This document shows, in pieces, positions 48,205 to 60,529 of a DNA stretch of 64,000 bases (within the stretch, counting starts at the first letter, position 1; every line of letters begins with the position of its first letter). Origin of the DNA: Multifurca ochricompacta (Eukaryota; Basidiomycota; Agaricomycetes; Russulales; Russulaceae); NCBI GenBank assembly GCA_022496185.1, contig WTXG01000001.1, positions 1,178,001-1,242,000 of the forward strand, given 5' to 3'. Below the pieces are notes generated by a model. It worked only from the letters and a program-made list of their open reading frames with translations. It was not told where the DNA came from and did not search any database. The position numbers and the translations under genes were made by a program.

Positions 48205-49082
48205 TCACCGTGTACCTACACCTGTGAGTTTTCCGGTAAGCCACCCAAGAGGGGTCTGCAAGCCAGCGCTTCTAGGCCCCACACCTCCAACCCCAAGGGC
48301 GAGTGGGTTCGCTGCAGCGAAAGATTGCTTGCGCGCGGATGCAGTTTGGTGAACTAGATAAGCCGTGAATAAGTTTACTGGTTTCAAGAAGTGACAATCG
48401 GTTGATTCGTCACGGTCTAAGGCGGCCATGACTGATTCAAATAGTGGCCAACCCAGAACTTACCTGCGCTGTCAATTTCGTCGAGGTTTGTTTCCAGTAC
48501 TAAGCCGCCTTGTATGATCTCGGCCAATATGTGGTGAACCTGCACAGAACTGACGTTGAGGGAAAATTTAGAGGGTAGAACAACGAACCATGTCACACCT
48601 CGTCGAAGTGAAATACCAGATCGAGCTCGCACACATTCTCGAACGCACGATCAAGTGCCTCTACAAAAACCTCTTCGATGCCCCTTCTAAGAGCAATTCT
48701 TAATATCTCTGGTTAAAGGTTGTTCATACCTGAATGAGATCCAGTATACCAAGCTCACTCTCCGATGAGTCCACCACGAAGACGAAGTGGAGTGTTGCAT
48801 AGCTACGATAGACGACGCGCAGTTTTTCGATATCGTATTTTGGGCCAAGCAGCTCGTCTAGTTCGGGTGCTTCGAGAAAATTACATGAACCGGAGGAGCG
48901 AATGCTGATTAAAGAATAGATTTTTGTAACTATGGCTTGCGCCGACTGGTTTATGGGTGTATAGAACTTGATAAGACGAGGAATGCCGCTTGTGTTGACT
49001 GAGGTCGAAAAGAATAGTACTTCAACAAGGGAATAAGCTCAGATGAGCATTTAAACGCACAAATAATAACCGAGTGTATCAT
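48205..49082 (-). CDS. APS3: AP-3 adaptor complex sigma subunit
   Basis: Small subunit of the AP-3 coat that carries cargo from the Golgi to the vacuole. Exon 1 (MIHSVII) joins by a gtgcgt donor to FNTSGIPRLIKFYTPINQSA. SCNFLEAPELDELLGPKYDI and LRVVYRSYATLHFVFVVDSS follow. The invariant ESELGILDLIQ-FVEALDRAF, NVCELDLVFHFDEVHHILAE and IIQGGLVLETNLDEID complete the longin domain. The last exon is basic and ends TPLGWLTGKLTGVGTR, a fungal AP-3 sigma tail. Start at ATG 49082-49080. The DLVFHFDEVH block separates AP-3 sigma from other sigma chains. Confidence 0.9.
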
Positions 49083-49127
49083 GTTGGGGTTGGTGTGAGA
49101 AAAACACTCCCTCAGAACTGGCAGTAA

Positions 49128-49150
49128 GACGACGACGACGACGGCGACGA
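49128..49150 (+). repeat. GAC trinucleotide repeat upstream of APS3
   Basis: GACGACGACGACGACG with one GGC interruption, within the 104 bp between the Ecdysoneless stop and the APS3 start. Confidence 0.8.
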
Positions 49151-49186
49151 TAATGTGTCAATTGAATTGATTGTTTATGGTTAGGG

Positions 49187-52179
49187 TCAGCCACTATCAT
49201 CTCTGGGTAATCCCCAACTGGGTTGTAATCTCCCAGCGAGATTACTGACAGGACCAGATAATCCAGCTTGACTTTTGAAACTCTCCAAAAAGTTTTTGAT
49301 CAGATTATAGTCAATGCTTCCAGCAGCGTCGAGATCAATCCCGTCATCTTCATCCTGATCCAGCGCTGCCTTCAATTCGGCGTCCATCGCTAATTCAATG
49401 TCTACGCCTCCTACGCTTACGCTTTCTGCCTTGTCCCTCGGAGAGGGGTTCGAAGAGCTAGCCAATGCATTATGTGATTGAGACCTGGCAAGTTCCTCGT
49501 CCATGGCTCGCATGACAGCTTCAAACGAGTCCAGATTGGGACTGGCTCCTGTCCGCTGAAGGTGAGGTACTGATTCAGGCGCGTCAGAAATTGCTGTTTT
49601 GTGGGCAGAATCCTTCATAAAAGAATGGCGGCTTTCCTCAGTGACATAAGTAGGGACGAATGCTATTTGCGCGTAAGTTAGGAACAGTTATGAGCCACAA
49701 AAGCTTACCTCCCCTACCCCTGCGTTCCTGCAAGATCTCCCGCCAATGTTCGTCGGATATCCCAAGAGTTTGTCTGGAAAATTCTAAGAACTCCTCTTCC
49801 TCTTCAGCCATGTCCACTTCAACATCGCCCACTAATTGGGGTTGCTCTTCCTCGTCTTCCTCATCAACGGGTTCGTCCTCATCCTCACTGTCGTCATCTG
49901 AATCCACTCCCTCATACCGGTCCCGAGGTATTATTGGGGCTCGAACAGGTTGGGATCGGACGTGGGGTAAGCTGTTGTCTGTCACCGATGTGGAGACCTC
50001 TCCACACGTGGCCGCTACGCGTTGTGAGTGTTCATAAAAGGATGCAGGCATACGGCCGTATTCAGATGACTCGATACCGGGCACCAGGTTCTCCAAAGCA
50101 GTCTGGCGGGCCGCGCTTGCGGATTCCTCTTCATCACCTGATTCAGCGCCTGAATCCGAGAATCCCTCGTCGCTGAAATCACCCGTTTCTTCGCCTGACG
50201 ATTGCTCGCTGAAAAGCGGGCTCATTATCAAGTGCTAAGATATGAGGGATTCCACAAGACCTACTCTTTAAATATGGCCCCCTCGACATCGCCTTTTCCA
50301 GCGACAAATGCATCAACCTTGTTGGCAAGGTCTCGGAGTTTGGCGACCTGTGTATTAGTTACGTCATTCTCTTCGTCCCCCAAGCGCGGAGCATCATCGA
50401 CATCCATCACATGGCTCGTCCGTGAAGCATATTGACGCGTTTGTTCCTGCAGGACGGTGTCAAAGTCCTCCGCGCTGACGGTAAGCCAATCGTCAGAGTC
50501 CTCGAGGTCCGATGACGGCTCGAGAACTTCAGCTTTGGCAACTGCAGCATTTACTTGAGAGGCAAACGAAGGACGATGGGTGTGACTTGGGGCGGGAGCT
50601 TAGACCAACATATACGGTAACTTGTTAACATGAAGACTTACTCTTCTCGTTGACTCTGAAGAAATACTACCAATGCTTTGTTTTCGAGTTCGTTCCAAAG
50701 CCGTGAACCTTCAATCTCATCCCGGAAATAACCTGCCACTTGAATACACTTGATATACTTGGCATATTCTGGATCTCGCTGTACAGCATCCCTTCGTGCT
50801 TGAACCTTTCGGGATGTCCAAAGAATCAGAATAGGTGAACATTCTGCGATTCGTGGGATATAAGAGCCCGATTAAACACTTACAGCAGTGTTCAAGCCGT
50901 CAAGGCTAGTATTGAGTTTTTCCTCGCGTGACCCACCCTCTTGATAAAGCATCTCGAAACCGCAGGACTGCATTGCCATTAGGGCGATATGGCGATAGTC
51001 TCAAAAACATGGAACTTACAATCTTCAAACCGAGATCTCTCCATTTCCACTCTGGGTTGCCTTCATTCACTTGCCAGCTCCTCCCGAATACTTTGGGCGG
51101 ATGAAATCTCTGACCGACCGATTGGGCATAGGCAGTCCGTGACAACCGGACAGTCCGCAAAACACATGGTTGAGGCGGAAAGCGGGTCATCTTATGCGCT
51201 GCCTGAATGATAGGTGAGAGGAGGGCGCTGCGCAACGTGAGACCAATCCTCACTCGTAGCTGAACTGCATCCCGTGTATAGAAGATCTCAATGGCTTTTT
51301 GAATTAACGCAGGATTAACAGAGAGTGCTTTGGCAATATCAATAGGGAGATATGCCTTTGTCTTGTGAACGTGGAATGATAGGCCATTCGGATATCTTTC
51401 CAAGAAAGATGAAAGTATAAGCATTAATCAAGAAAAAAAAAAGCAGAAAGTATGACCTTTCGATCCTCTGCCATAGCGTCTGCTCAACATGGACAGAAGC
51501 TTTCGTGTCAGCTGATATATCTCGGATGAGTTTCAAGGCATCGGAGATGTTGAGATAATCATTCGACGAGGTTAGATCTTCGGTAGGGACACCAACGTGA
51601 GGCCTTCCGCTAGAAGGCGAAGATACATGTGAGAGGGGAATGAGGTGGAGGTGGGATTTGTAGATCCACACCTACGTGGACACAAATTAGGCTGCCTACG
51701 AGGTTAGGAAGTCGTGGAGGGTGCGTACCCTGTTCTCAACGACAGAGGGGGTTACCCAAGAAGGCAATGTATCTGCAGCCTCGATGAGCATAAACTCCCC
51801 ATCTGAGTCGTGTATGCTATAAGAGGGAAAATCAGCCAGCCAAGAAACGAGGGGAAAGGGACACTAACCTGATCGCAAAATCCCACTTCTTGCTGACTTC
51901 GTGGAGCAACCATACGACACACCATTCATCGTCTATTGAATCCCCAACCCTCATTCTTCCTTCAAGAAACCATCCAGATCTGTCATTGTTCTGCACAACT
52001 TTGAGTTGAAAAGCATCGCGGTGCCATAAGAAGTCGGTTAAGAAAGATTCTACGAAATTTTGGACAGATAAAAGAAGGGCTGTTGCAGATGACCTATTAG
52101 AGGATAATTCCGGAGGATACAACGCATAGTAGACTGTATCTTTTGCGATGGAGGGGGGACGATTGAATATTGACTGCAT
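49187..52179 (-). CDS. Ecdysoneless/SGT1 family protein
   Basis: ECD (human SGT1) family, implicated in pre-mRNA splicing through PRP8 and in glycolytic gene expression. ATG 52179 gives MQSIFNRPPSIAKDTVYYAL, then LLLSVQNFVESFLTDFLWHR, LEGRMRVGDSIDDEWCVVWL and LHEVSKKWDFAIRL. The ECD hallmark is DSDGEFMLIEAADTLPSWVT with ENRVWIYKSHLHLIP. Further exons: YPNGLSFHVHKTKAYLPIDI, KALSVNPALIQKAIEIFYTR, and a very acidic region (DSDDDSEDEDEPVDEEDEEE near 49860). The C-terminus NLIKNFLESFKSQAGLSGPV matches the usual C-terminal helix. About 800 residues, normal. Confidence 0.88.
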
Positions 52180-52293
52180 GACTGTAGCTGCAAAGAGCAG
52201 AGATCATCTCAAATTTTCCCACGACCACGACCACGGGCTTAGCTTAGGTATTAGTGTCAGCAATCAGCATCAGAGTCAGAGATTAGAATAATC
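52180..52293. promoter_or_regulatory. Divergent promoter Ecdysoneless / VMA7
   Basis: 114 bp between opposite ATGs. It contains ccacgaccacgaccacggg near 52220, a short CCACGA tandem. Confidence 0.45.
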
Positions 52294-52886
52294 ATGGCGG
52301 CGAGCAATCCATCATCATCCAAAGATCGAAATTTATTGGCAGTTATTGGAGATGAAGTATCTCATATCATCATTGATCATTGGTGAGCTTTACAACCCCG
52401 CTGACATCTTTCTATTGTAGGATACAGTCACCGGTCTTCTCCTAGCTGGTATTGGTCAGGTTACGCAGGACCAGAAGAACTTCTTCATTGTTGAGCCTAG
52501 TGCGCGATTATCTTTGGAGACAGTGACCACCTGGTACCAATCTGATTAACCCTACAGGGACGGAAGCCCATAATATCGAGACTGTGTTCAGTGCATACAC
52601 CCAACGTGAGGATATTGCTATCCTTCTCATCAACCAGCACGTACGTTCATTCCTTTTATCATTTTGCTTTTCAAGCGCTACGTCCAACCCAGATCGCGGA
52701 GAGAATCAGGCCCACTGTCGACAAATATCAACAACCCTTTCCGGCCTTGCTTGAAATACCGTCAAAGGATCACCCTTATGGTTAGTATCTGGCCTTCGTT
52801 TGCTATATCACACCATAGATAAACACTACGTAGATCCATCCAAGGATTCCGTGTTAAAACGCGTGCAGAAAATGTTTGGTGAATAA
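52294..52886 (+). CDS. VMA7: V-type ATPase subunit F
   Basis: Subunit F of the V1 sector, part of the central stalk of the vacuolar proton pump. ATG 52294 starts [20 protein letters not shown]. After an intron [20 protein letters not shown] reads into FFIVE, then [27 protein letters not shown], and [20 protein letters not shown]. The end is [20 protein letters not shown] with QKMFGE and stop at 52884-52886. The DTVTGFLLAG-type and [11 protein letters not shown] blocks are diagnostic; length about 123 residues is typical. Five short exons. Confidence 0.93.
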
Positions 52887-53021
52887 AGCGTCTCCTCGGT
52901 TGCCTCGGTTGGAAGGCAAGACACTGCCTATATCCGACTTGCAGTCCGTTGGTTCGCCGTGCATTAGATCGTAGTTAAATAATGGCGTGTGGAGATACCA
53001 CAGCTAATACATGCGAAAATC

Positions 53022-54386
53022 TCAGCGGACGTCCCATCTCACGACAGGTTCATTCTCTCGAACGCCGTCTGCACGCTCAACAAATACCCGCAAGGGGTTT
53101 CGACTCTGCGAACCTGTGAACATTAATACTTGTTGGCATCCACCTGCACGGACTCCACCTACTTGGGATATCAATGAGAATATATCGGAAAACGAAATAT
53201 CCAGAGTCATCCTGTAGAGTTTCCACATATCTGAGTCTGTGATCCCCGAGAAGACTAGTCGGAAAACTTACCCGCACGAGATCTGCGTGCACTTCCCCCT
53301 CCTGCCACACTCTGCCATGCCCTGCGTCCAAAGTTCCATCTTGTGGTCCCTTCCGGTTCCCACTCTTCAACGACCCAAATAGACCAGTCAAGCTACTCCA
53401 GAGACCTTTTCCATCGTCTTCTGGTGATTCTTTTGTTTGAGGCTTTGGAAAGGCAGCCCGTGCGGCGGCAGATTTCGGAAGCATAGGGTCTCCAGAGAGG
53501 TATCTAAAGAGATCTTTCGCGGAATCAGTTGTTTCCCGAGTGTGAAACGTTATCCAGTCCTTTGCTTCCTGCCAGGAAAGATCTTGAATACCCGTTACAG
53601 TATTCTTCACCCAGGAAGACGCAGATTCGAAATGGGAGGTATACAGGTCTAGTGATTGGGAATCAGCTTGAACGTAGAAATTGAGGAGCATGTGCTCGCG
53701 GCCGCTCGAGTCGAGCACGATCTGCGAAGAAACATGTCGATTTCGATGTCGGGGACGGAGAACGGTAGGCGGGTTGTTATGAAAGGCCAGGGAACCCGGT
53801 AGATATCTCGCCACCTGTACATGATCGTTTCAAGGTATTATGACGTGGGTACGGTGTCACACACCCGTGGTGAGTATTTGATGCGCTCGCACGCCTCGTT
53901 ATATAGTACCGTAGGAGAGTTCCTTGAGAAGAGCTCTGACGTCAAAGCGTACACAAGGACAGCGGTCAGACCAGCACCGAATAGAATGACGGTTAGGTTC
54001 GTCGTGCGAGCGGTCGCTCGGATGGCTAAAAACATTTATCAGGAATTCGTTACTATGATGGCGAAGATGAGGAACTGACCCTTTCCCTTCGGGCTGAGCT
54101 CCGTCCACTTCTTTTCAGTGCCATTTTCAAATGATGTTTGAGAGAGACCGAGTTGGAATGGCCCAACAGAATCTTCTCTCTTGGATCCTCTCTGCTTCTG
54201 GTCTAGAGCTTGAGAAAGAAGAGATGACGAGCCCATATTGGGTTGTGTATACGATAGGGAACCACGGTTGGTTGTTGCGTAGTGTCGGTATGAAAACCCA
54301 ATCGTAATGACGGTAGGCTTTCTATTCGCACATACTGCTTGGGTTAACAATTCTCTGAGGATGACGCGTGAAGCGTAAGATGACAT
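53022..54386 (-). CDS. TIM21: TIM23-complex subunit TIM21
   Basis: Mitochondrial inner-membrane protein that links the TOM and TIM23 translocases and respiratory complexes. ATG 54386 opens a basic presequence with VCANRKPTVITIGFSYRHYA. Exon 2 has the single TM segment LTVILFGAGLTAVLVYALTS and LFSRNSPTVLYNEACERIKY. The intermembrane domain follows: ARYLPGSLAFHNNPPTVLRP, RHRNRHVSSQIVLDSSGREH and MLLNFYVQ. After a longer linker with GKGLWSSLTGLFGSLKSG come WQEGEVHADLVR, DDSGYFVFRYILIDIPS and RNPLRVFVERADGVRENEP. Stop at 53022. The linker between domains is longer than in yeast. Confidence 0.85.
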
Positions 54387-54558
54387 CCCAATCCCAACGA
54401 ACGTTTCAATCGTTCAAGGAGCAGCGAGCGGGACAACTGGTCATGGATTAACAAGTCAACGGTCAACGACCATCCAACCGTAGGAACCGGACCGGACCGA
54501 CCGGGGAAGCTGAGATTATCTATAATCTAATCTAATCTAATGGAGGAAATGAATGTGT

Positions 54559-56138
54559 TTATGTCTCCTGCCCCCCTCGTCGAAGCCTCTTGTAAAGTCC
54601 AGTGATGACATCATTTGCCGTGAGTGTTATAATCCTAGTAAATCTTGAGAAGAATGAATTAAAGTTATTAATGGAGACTCACGTATGAGGTGCTATTCGT
54701 AGGAAGTGGGCAGTTGAGCCTGTAATAAATAGTATATCGGTTCATTTTCTGACGAAATTTTTTGAAAACATCTTGTGGGCACGTACCTTTATATAGAGCA
54801 AGGGGGCCTTCAGTTTTAATAGTTTTCCATAGGCAGTCAATGGGATTCTTATAAAGAGCACCAACAATCCTTCCGTTTGGAAGTTGTATTGAAGGTTGGT
54901 TGTACACTCTTGTTAAAGTCTACTGTGCATTTAGCTTGGTTGGTGAAAGTTTATGAGCTATGAACTTACTGTGTCAGCTGGTTGCATCATGACTAACTAT
55001 TCTCGCTGTCAATGGCATCAAGACGAGAATGGGACAACTTACGACGCAGACACCTGATACGGAGCTACTGGCGAGATACGTCCATATGCTGTCGGTTGGG
55101 AGAATACCTCTCGACACTAGTTGATTTTTGGTCCAATTATAAGTGGGGAGTTGTACCTAGACGAATAAATTAGCCGTCATCCGAGAAGCGCATTGGTATG
55201 TCCACACAGAAGAGCCCATTGACGTTCTGAGGATGGCAGCGTCAACTCCTCTTATAAGACCGCGAAAACGTTCTCGTTGATATATCGTCTTGAGAGCATC
55301 CCATGAACTTCTGTAGTGATGCTGCGCCCCGACAGGCAATGCGGGCGAATATGCCTACAGAGATATACCTCAGATAAGCAAAACGATGTAGTTACGTCAC
55401 AGGGACAGGGACATTCACCTGCATTCGCGCCTTGATCAAGAAGAGGGGATTTCCAAGAATAGCTGAAAAAGATATTACCCAATGCACGACAGAATGCGGG
55501 CAGAGAAACAACCTCCGACAGCGCCACTGGCCGCACCAGCAAAAACGGAGGTAACAGGGTTCTGCTCCTTTGCATTTAATCCAACAAAGTGATTCGTAGC
55601 CTTACGAATTGGCTCGTAAAATCCTAAGACAGAATAGTTTAAGAAAGGAAGTGGTCGAGAACGCGGGGGTAGTCAAACCAAGCCTGGAGCCGTTCAGAAG
55701 GATCTACAAGAGAAGTCGACGTTGTGGAACAGATGAGAGGAAAATGTTCTGATACATACCTGATATGCATACTACAAAAATCTCCTCGAAAATTGACCAA
55801 GGAAGAGATAGCGAGAACTCACGGCCGGTGGGAGGCCCCGCTGAACTCCTCTGAAGCCTTCATTTCTCCATGTCTTTGCGAAGACATCGAAGACATTTCT
55901 ATAAACTTTTTCGCCACCCCCCTTCACAAGCTCACCCTGTAATTGCAACCTTGTTTTCGCCACCTCTGCTGGGTTGGAAAAAGTAACCTGAATAAGAGGG
56001 TCAGGGCCGTGGCGTTGGCGAAATAAATACAACTCAACTGACAGCAACACATGCTGCAATCCCGCCGAGAAGGAAACCTTCTGCTGTAGAAAGAGGGCGA
56101 ATGGTTGTGTGAGAGTGACTGGAAGTGTTGGTCGTCAT
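54559..56138 (-). CDS. OAC1: Mitochondrial carrier, OAC1 (oxaloacetate carrier) type
   Basis: Six-TM inner-membrane carrier; OAC1 moves oxaloacetate and sulfate. ATG 56138 gives MTTNTSSHSHTTIRPLSTAE and GFLLGGIAACVAVTFSNPAE. The three carrier signatures are visible: NPAEVAKTRLQ near 55985, GNPLFLIKARMQ near 55440 and QPADTVLTR across an intron near 54980. Other blocks: RNVFDVFAKTWRNEGFRGVQ, GVDAAILRTSMGSSV and NGRIVGALYKNPIDCLWKTI. The end is ANDVITGLYKRLRRGGQET with stop at 54559-54561. About 320 residues with unusually many short introns (around ten). Close SLC25 relatives cannot be fully excluded. Confidence 0.85.
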
Positions 56139-56150
56139 GAATAAAGTTAC

Positions 56151-56190
56151 GTGTCTCGTGTTTCGTGTCTCGTGTCTCGTGTCCTGTCCT
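56151..56190 (+). repeat. GTGTCTC tandem between OAC1 and MDM1
   Basis: Degenerate CGTGTCTC/CGTGTTTC array of about five copies in the 72-bp divergent promoter. Direct reading. Confidence 0.8.
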
Positions 56191-56210
56191 CCTCACCACA
56201 CCGCGACTCC

Positions 56211-59200
56211 ATGCAAACCCTGAACAACATCACCTCGGTTGTGTTAGTTGCCATCCTAGCCATCTCAATCCCTTTCTTCATTCGCGTCGTATCTTCCCCT
56301 CTCGCAATCTTATTACTATCACCATTTCTCCTTTTTATTATACCTGTAGCTCTTTTCCTACTCACCCTCCTCTTTGGCTATGCTCTCGACACCCGTCTCC
56401 CCCTCAAGCCCTTCCAACTTCCTTGCCTGCTCACCCATTGGCATTCTCTACTCCTGCTGCTTGGCAAGCAGTCCTCACTAGATCCCAGTGGTCACACCGG
56501 CCTCCGCAAAGCCTTCCACCCTTGTACCCTGAATCTCCCATGATCTCCAATTCTATTAACGAAGTTCTTATCCTTATTGTACGTGACTTCGTGCTCACAT
56601 GGTACAGGGATATATCATCTTCTCCGTCATTCCCTACGGCGGTCTCCGCCATGCTTCACAGCTCTCTCGGCAGGCTTCTTTCTAGATTATCATCAGCTGA
56701 TCTTTCAAATATCCTGGTTAAACGTCTGCTACCCAGAATTACTACTCATGTAGAACAATTCCAAGAATCAGAAATTGCTCTACGCGGTGCGGGCCTCGAA
56801 CGTCGGTTGACTGAATCTGAGGAGTTAGACATGCTTTTAGCCAGCCGGTACGCCGGCAAAGGAGGAAAGCTGCACCCTGCCATCAGCAATCTTTCTTCGA
56901 GCTTCACTAAACAGGCAGAAGAGAATCACCTCAAGTCTCTTCTAGATCGCGTTCTACCATTCATCCTCCCCGCAAATGAAGCTAGTAGTAAAGCCCTATG
57001 TGTCATCGTACGGGAGATCGCAGCATGTTCGATTTTATATCCGCTCATGGATATGCTTACCGATCCTGATTTTTGGAATTGCACCATTGATCAATTGGTG
57101 AGCGTATGCCTATGGAGTGTCACCCGTTGACTCACATAAACAAGGCTGGAGCTGCTATCCGCCAACGGTAAGGTGGTCCCTCAGGTCCTCGTCTCATTGG
57201 CTCATTTTTATAGGCGCCTCATCTCGAAAGTACGAAATGTGTTGGAGGCACAGCTTCCACACGCTAAGCCAGGCTGAAAGCCCCAAGAGGCGCAGGCTCA
57301 GGTGCAGAAACAATTACGCTCCGCACTGACCAGCGTCAGTTTGACTCCTTTCTTCGGAGTATCGATCATATGTCCTCCCTCTTGGATGCCCGTCGTCTAA
57401 AGAGTGACATTACGGGGGAAATTAGAAGGACTAGGGCTCTGTTGGGTATGTCCGCGACGGGATGACACAGCGATCTTCTAACAGCTCTTTTGAAGCTGCT
57501 CACCAGAAAGATGACTGGATAAACGGGGAAAAAACGGAGGATGTAGTGGCTTTCTTGGATAGGCTTTACACAGCCAAGCGCAAGGCAGAACAGCGTATCG
57601 TCGCTCTTGGAGGCAACGATGAGAACGTAGGTGTTCTAGCAGAATCTTAGTACCTCCTCTTGACTGATGGCTCAGAAACAACCCACGACTGATATGGCAC
57701 TCGCCTCTCACCTGACATTACGGGATATCCTTGGAAATCCGAGTTCTCTTTCTTACTTCATGGAGTTTATGGACCGACGAAGTCGTTCCCTTCTCGTGCA
57801 GTTCTGGCTCACGGTGGAGAGTTTTAAGAACCCATTGGAATCGATCGAATCTGATAACTCCGGAGATGATGATTTAAGCGCGCCACCCCAGATATCCACA
57901 GCCAAAGAAGATATCTCAATGATCTATGAACTCTACTTCTCTGGATCTCCCCCCCACTCATCCCTTTCTACCATTTCCTCCAAATATATATCTGCTATCC
58001 GCAACTTTGCCAGTGAGACCCCACCCACTCCGAACATGGAACGCAGGGCACGCAAAAGTGTGATGCTCGCACAGCGACAGGTGGAGCAAGCCATGGAACA
58101 GGATTTCGAAGAATTTGAAAGATCTGAGCTATGGTTCCGAGTAGTCGAAGATATTGGCGCCAGCCGAAGTGTGAACACCACCCAAGGGCAACCTCGAATG
58201 ACCTTTCCTACTAGCGCCGAAAACGTTTCTGGTTTCAAGTCGAGTAAAGTCGCTTCTCGCCCTTTGTCCCCTCCTCCATTACTTCGATCAGACCAGCCTT
58301 CCGCCACCTTTCAGAGTCCCGTGTCTACATTGCCTTCTCGTCTCGACTATTTCCCTCCCATCTCAGGGGCGGCGCTCAATGACCCCCCTGTCCAACAAGG
58401 CTTCCCTAGCACCCCATCCAGCCTCGACGTCCTTATGTCCCCCTTCCCCAGTTTTGGGCCTGATGATTCACGGGCCCCTTTATTCGACGATCCCGATGAC
58501 ATAGGAAGGGCAAGCCGAGAAAGTGAATCCACGATGGAGGCAATACAGGCTGCCCTATCAGATATCATTGCCCTTGATAATCAACAAAGGAACAAGCCTC
58601 AGGTCTTTCCTTCCCCATCAAATACCTCATCTCAGGTTTATATTGGCGTTCAGCGATTCCCTAGCACAGAGGACGAAGAAAGCAGAGGCGAGGAGAGTAA
58701 TGACCCCATGCAAGAATCATTTCAGCTCCCGGGCCCGGGCGATCTCCAACTTTCCTTCGAGATTACCCGACTTGCAGAGAAAATCTCTGCATTACAAGCT
58801 CAGGATTCCATGTTAGACTCGCTCATTAAAAAGGCGGAGCTAACGGGGGATGTCCAGGAGCTCAGGCTCTTGCAAAAGTCCAAATCCTCTCTAAATCGGG
58901 AATTGCGCGAATTGAGTTTTCAAAAGACCCAGTTTGAACAGCAGGAGGTGGCCAATCAACTCATTCCAGATCGCACGAAGGTATCCATTGTAAACTCGGT
59001 CGTGGGAGAAGAGAACGGGAAATCCGTAGTGCGTTATCTTGTCGAAGTGCAACAACTCTCGCCGGATGGTGGCGTAGGCACGGGATGGGTCATAGCTCGG
59101 CGGTACAACGAGTTCCTTGACATGCATAACAAACTGCGAGAACGATATGCAACGGTTAGAAACTTGGAGTTTCCCGGAAAGCGTTTAGTTACAGCACTTT

Positions 59201-60304
59201 CTGGAAGCTTCGTCGATTTGCGTCGGGCGGCGTTGGAGCGATACATGCAGGTACGTCAGGTCACTCGGCAACGACTTTTATCTCATGGCGTAGAATGTGG
59301 TCTTGGTTCCTGCCGTATGTGAGAGCAACGAGCTCCGCGCGTTCTTATCCAGGAATTCGCCTTTCATGGTATCCGACTCCAAAGTATCTGTACCAAAGCC
59401 TATAGGAGCTTTCCCCGGCACAGGTCTGGTCCGCCATGTGTATCACTCTGTCGCAGGAAGCATCGATGACATGTTCTTCGGACCGTCGATGCTGGACGTG
59501 ATGATTCAACGCCTTACTCGACAAGCAGCGGAATTGGCCGGTATCAAAGGAAGTTCAGTCACCGACGAAGATCTAATTACCCAGGCATTCCGAGCGTCAG
59601 GAAAGGCAGCACCAGATGACACCCTACTGCAATTTTCCGGTGACCTCAAACCTCTAGAAGGAGAAACAAGTACATCTAGTTTTTCCTCACCAATTTGCGA
59701 CCTCATTCTCGCAGTCTTCGAACTCAATAAAAACAACTGGCTGCGGCGTCAGGCCATTATCATTATCATGCAACAGGTGTTAGGGAGTACGGTCGAAAGG
59801 TTACTTTCTTCGTGTTTGCGACTGCTGCCTTACCAGCTCACAATATGTTTAAAAGGAAAGTTCGAGACACCGTCAGCTACTTCCTCGATGAGGTGCACAT
59901 CATAAATTCCATTGGAACGTTTCGCGATTCATTGTGGCCAGGAGGGCAGTTCAGACCACCTTCTGCCCCGCGGACAGCTGAAGACAAAGCACGGGCTCGG
60001 GATGACGCAAATCGTATGCTGTCTGCCTTGATACCTGGTACGCCATTTGAATCCCTTTATGCGTTATTTAAACACGCACGGGTCGGATAGATCTCGCAGC
60101 CAACATGATTGGCCGCTCGAATGCACGCAGGGGAGCACGGCGCATATTTGCTGTCCTTCAAAACAGGAGGCTAAATCAACATCTTGCGTATAGTATCCTG
60201 GATGAGGTGAGCACCTGTTCCCTAAGGCGACTTGCTATTACTCAACCATACTTTGGACATCTCTTCAGTTGATTACAGCGTTATTTCCAGAGGCTTTTCC
60301 ATGA
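56211..60304 (+). CDS. Mdm1-type sorting nexin (PXA-RGS-PX-nexin C), with two apparent frame breaks
   Basis: ER-anchored tether of the Mdm1/SNX13-SNX25 family acting at ER-vacuole or ER-lipid-droplet contacts. ATG 56211 gives an N-terminal membrane hairpin (VVLVAILAISIPFFIRVV; LFIIPVALFLLTLLFGYA). The PXA domain has NEVLILIVRDFVLTWYRDIS and ends at DFWNCTIDQL. Exons then read RRLISKVRNVLEAQ and ETITLRTDQRQFDSFLRSID. The RGS domain spans about 57700-58130 (LLVQFWLTVESFKNPLES; FEEFERSELWFRVVED). A coiled coil follows, then PX (GWVIARRYNEFLDMHNKLRE). Nexin C ends LITALFPEAFP, stop 60302-60304. The frame shifts by -1 near 56400 and near 57275 without a usable intron. These may be base-call errors or real mutations. 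Confidence 0.82.
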
Positions 60305-60529
60305 CGACGACTTCTATACCACCCTCTCGCTGCAACCTTCACACGATGCATGAACTACGGAGCACAGGTTTCCCCAACCGTGGAGATATTTGTTTCTATT
60401 CACGAAAGCCGGGCATTCCGATCCTCAGATTGTTCCCAGGACGATGCCGTTATCTGCTTGTGGTTTTGGAGCGACGATGAGCCGCAACTGGCTCCGCGGA
60501 GGGGTCGTTATATCTGTGATAGTGATGCG

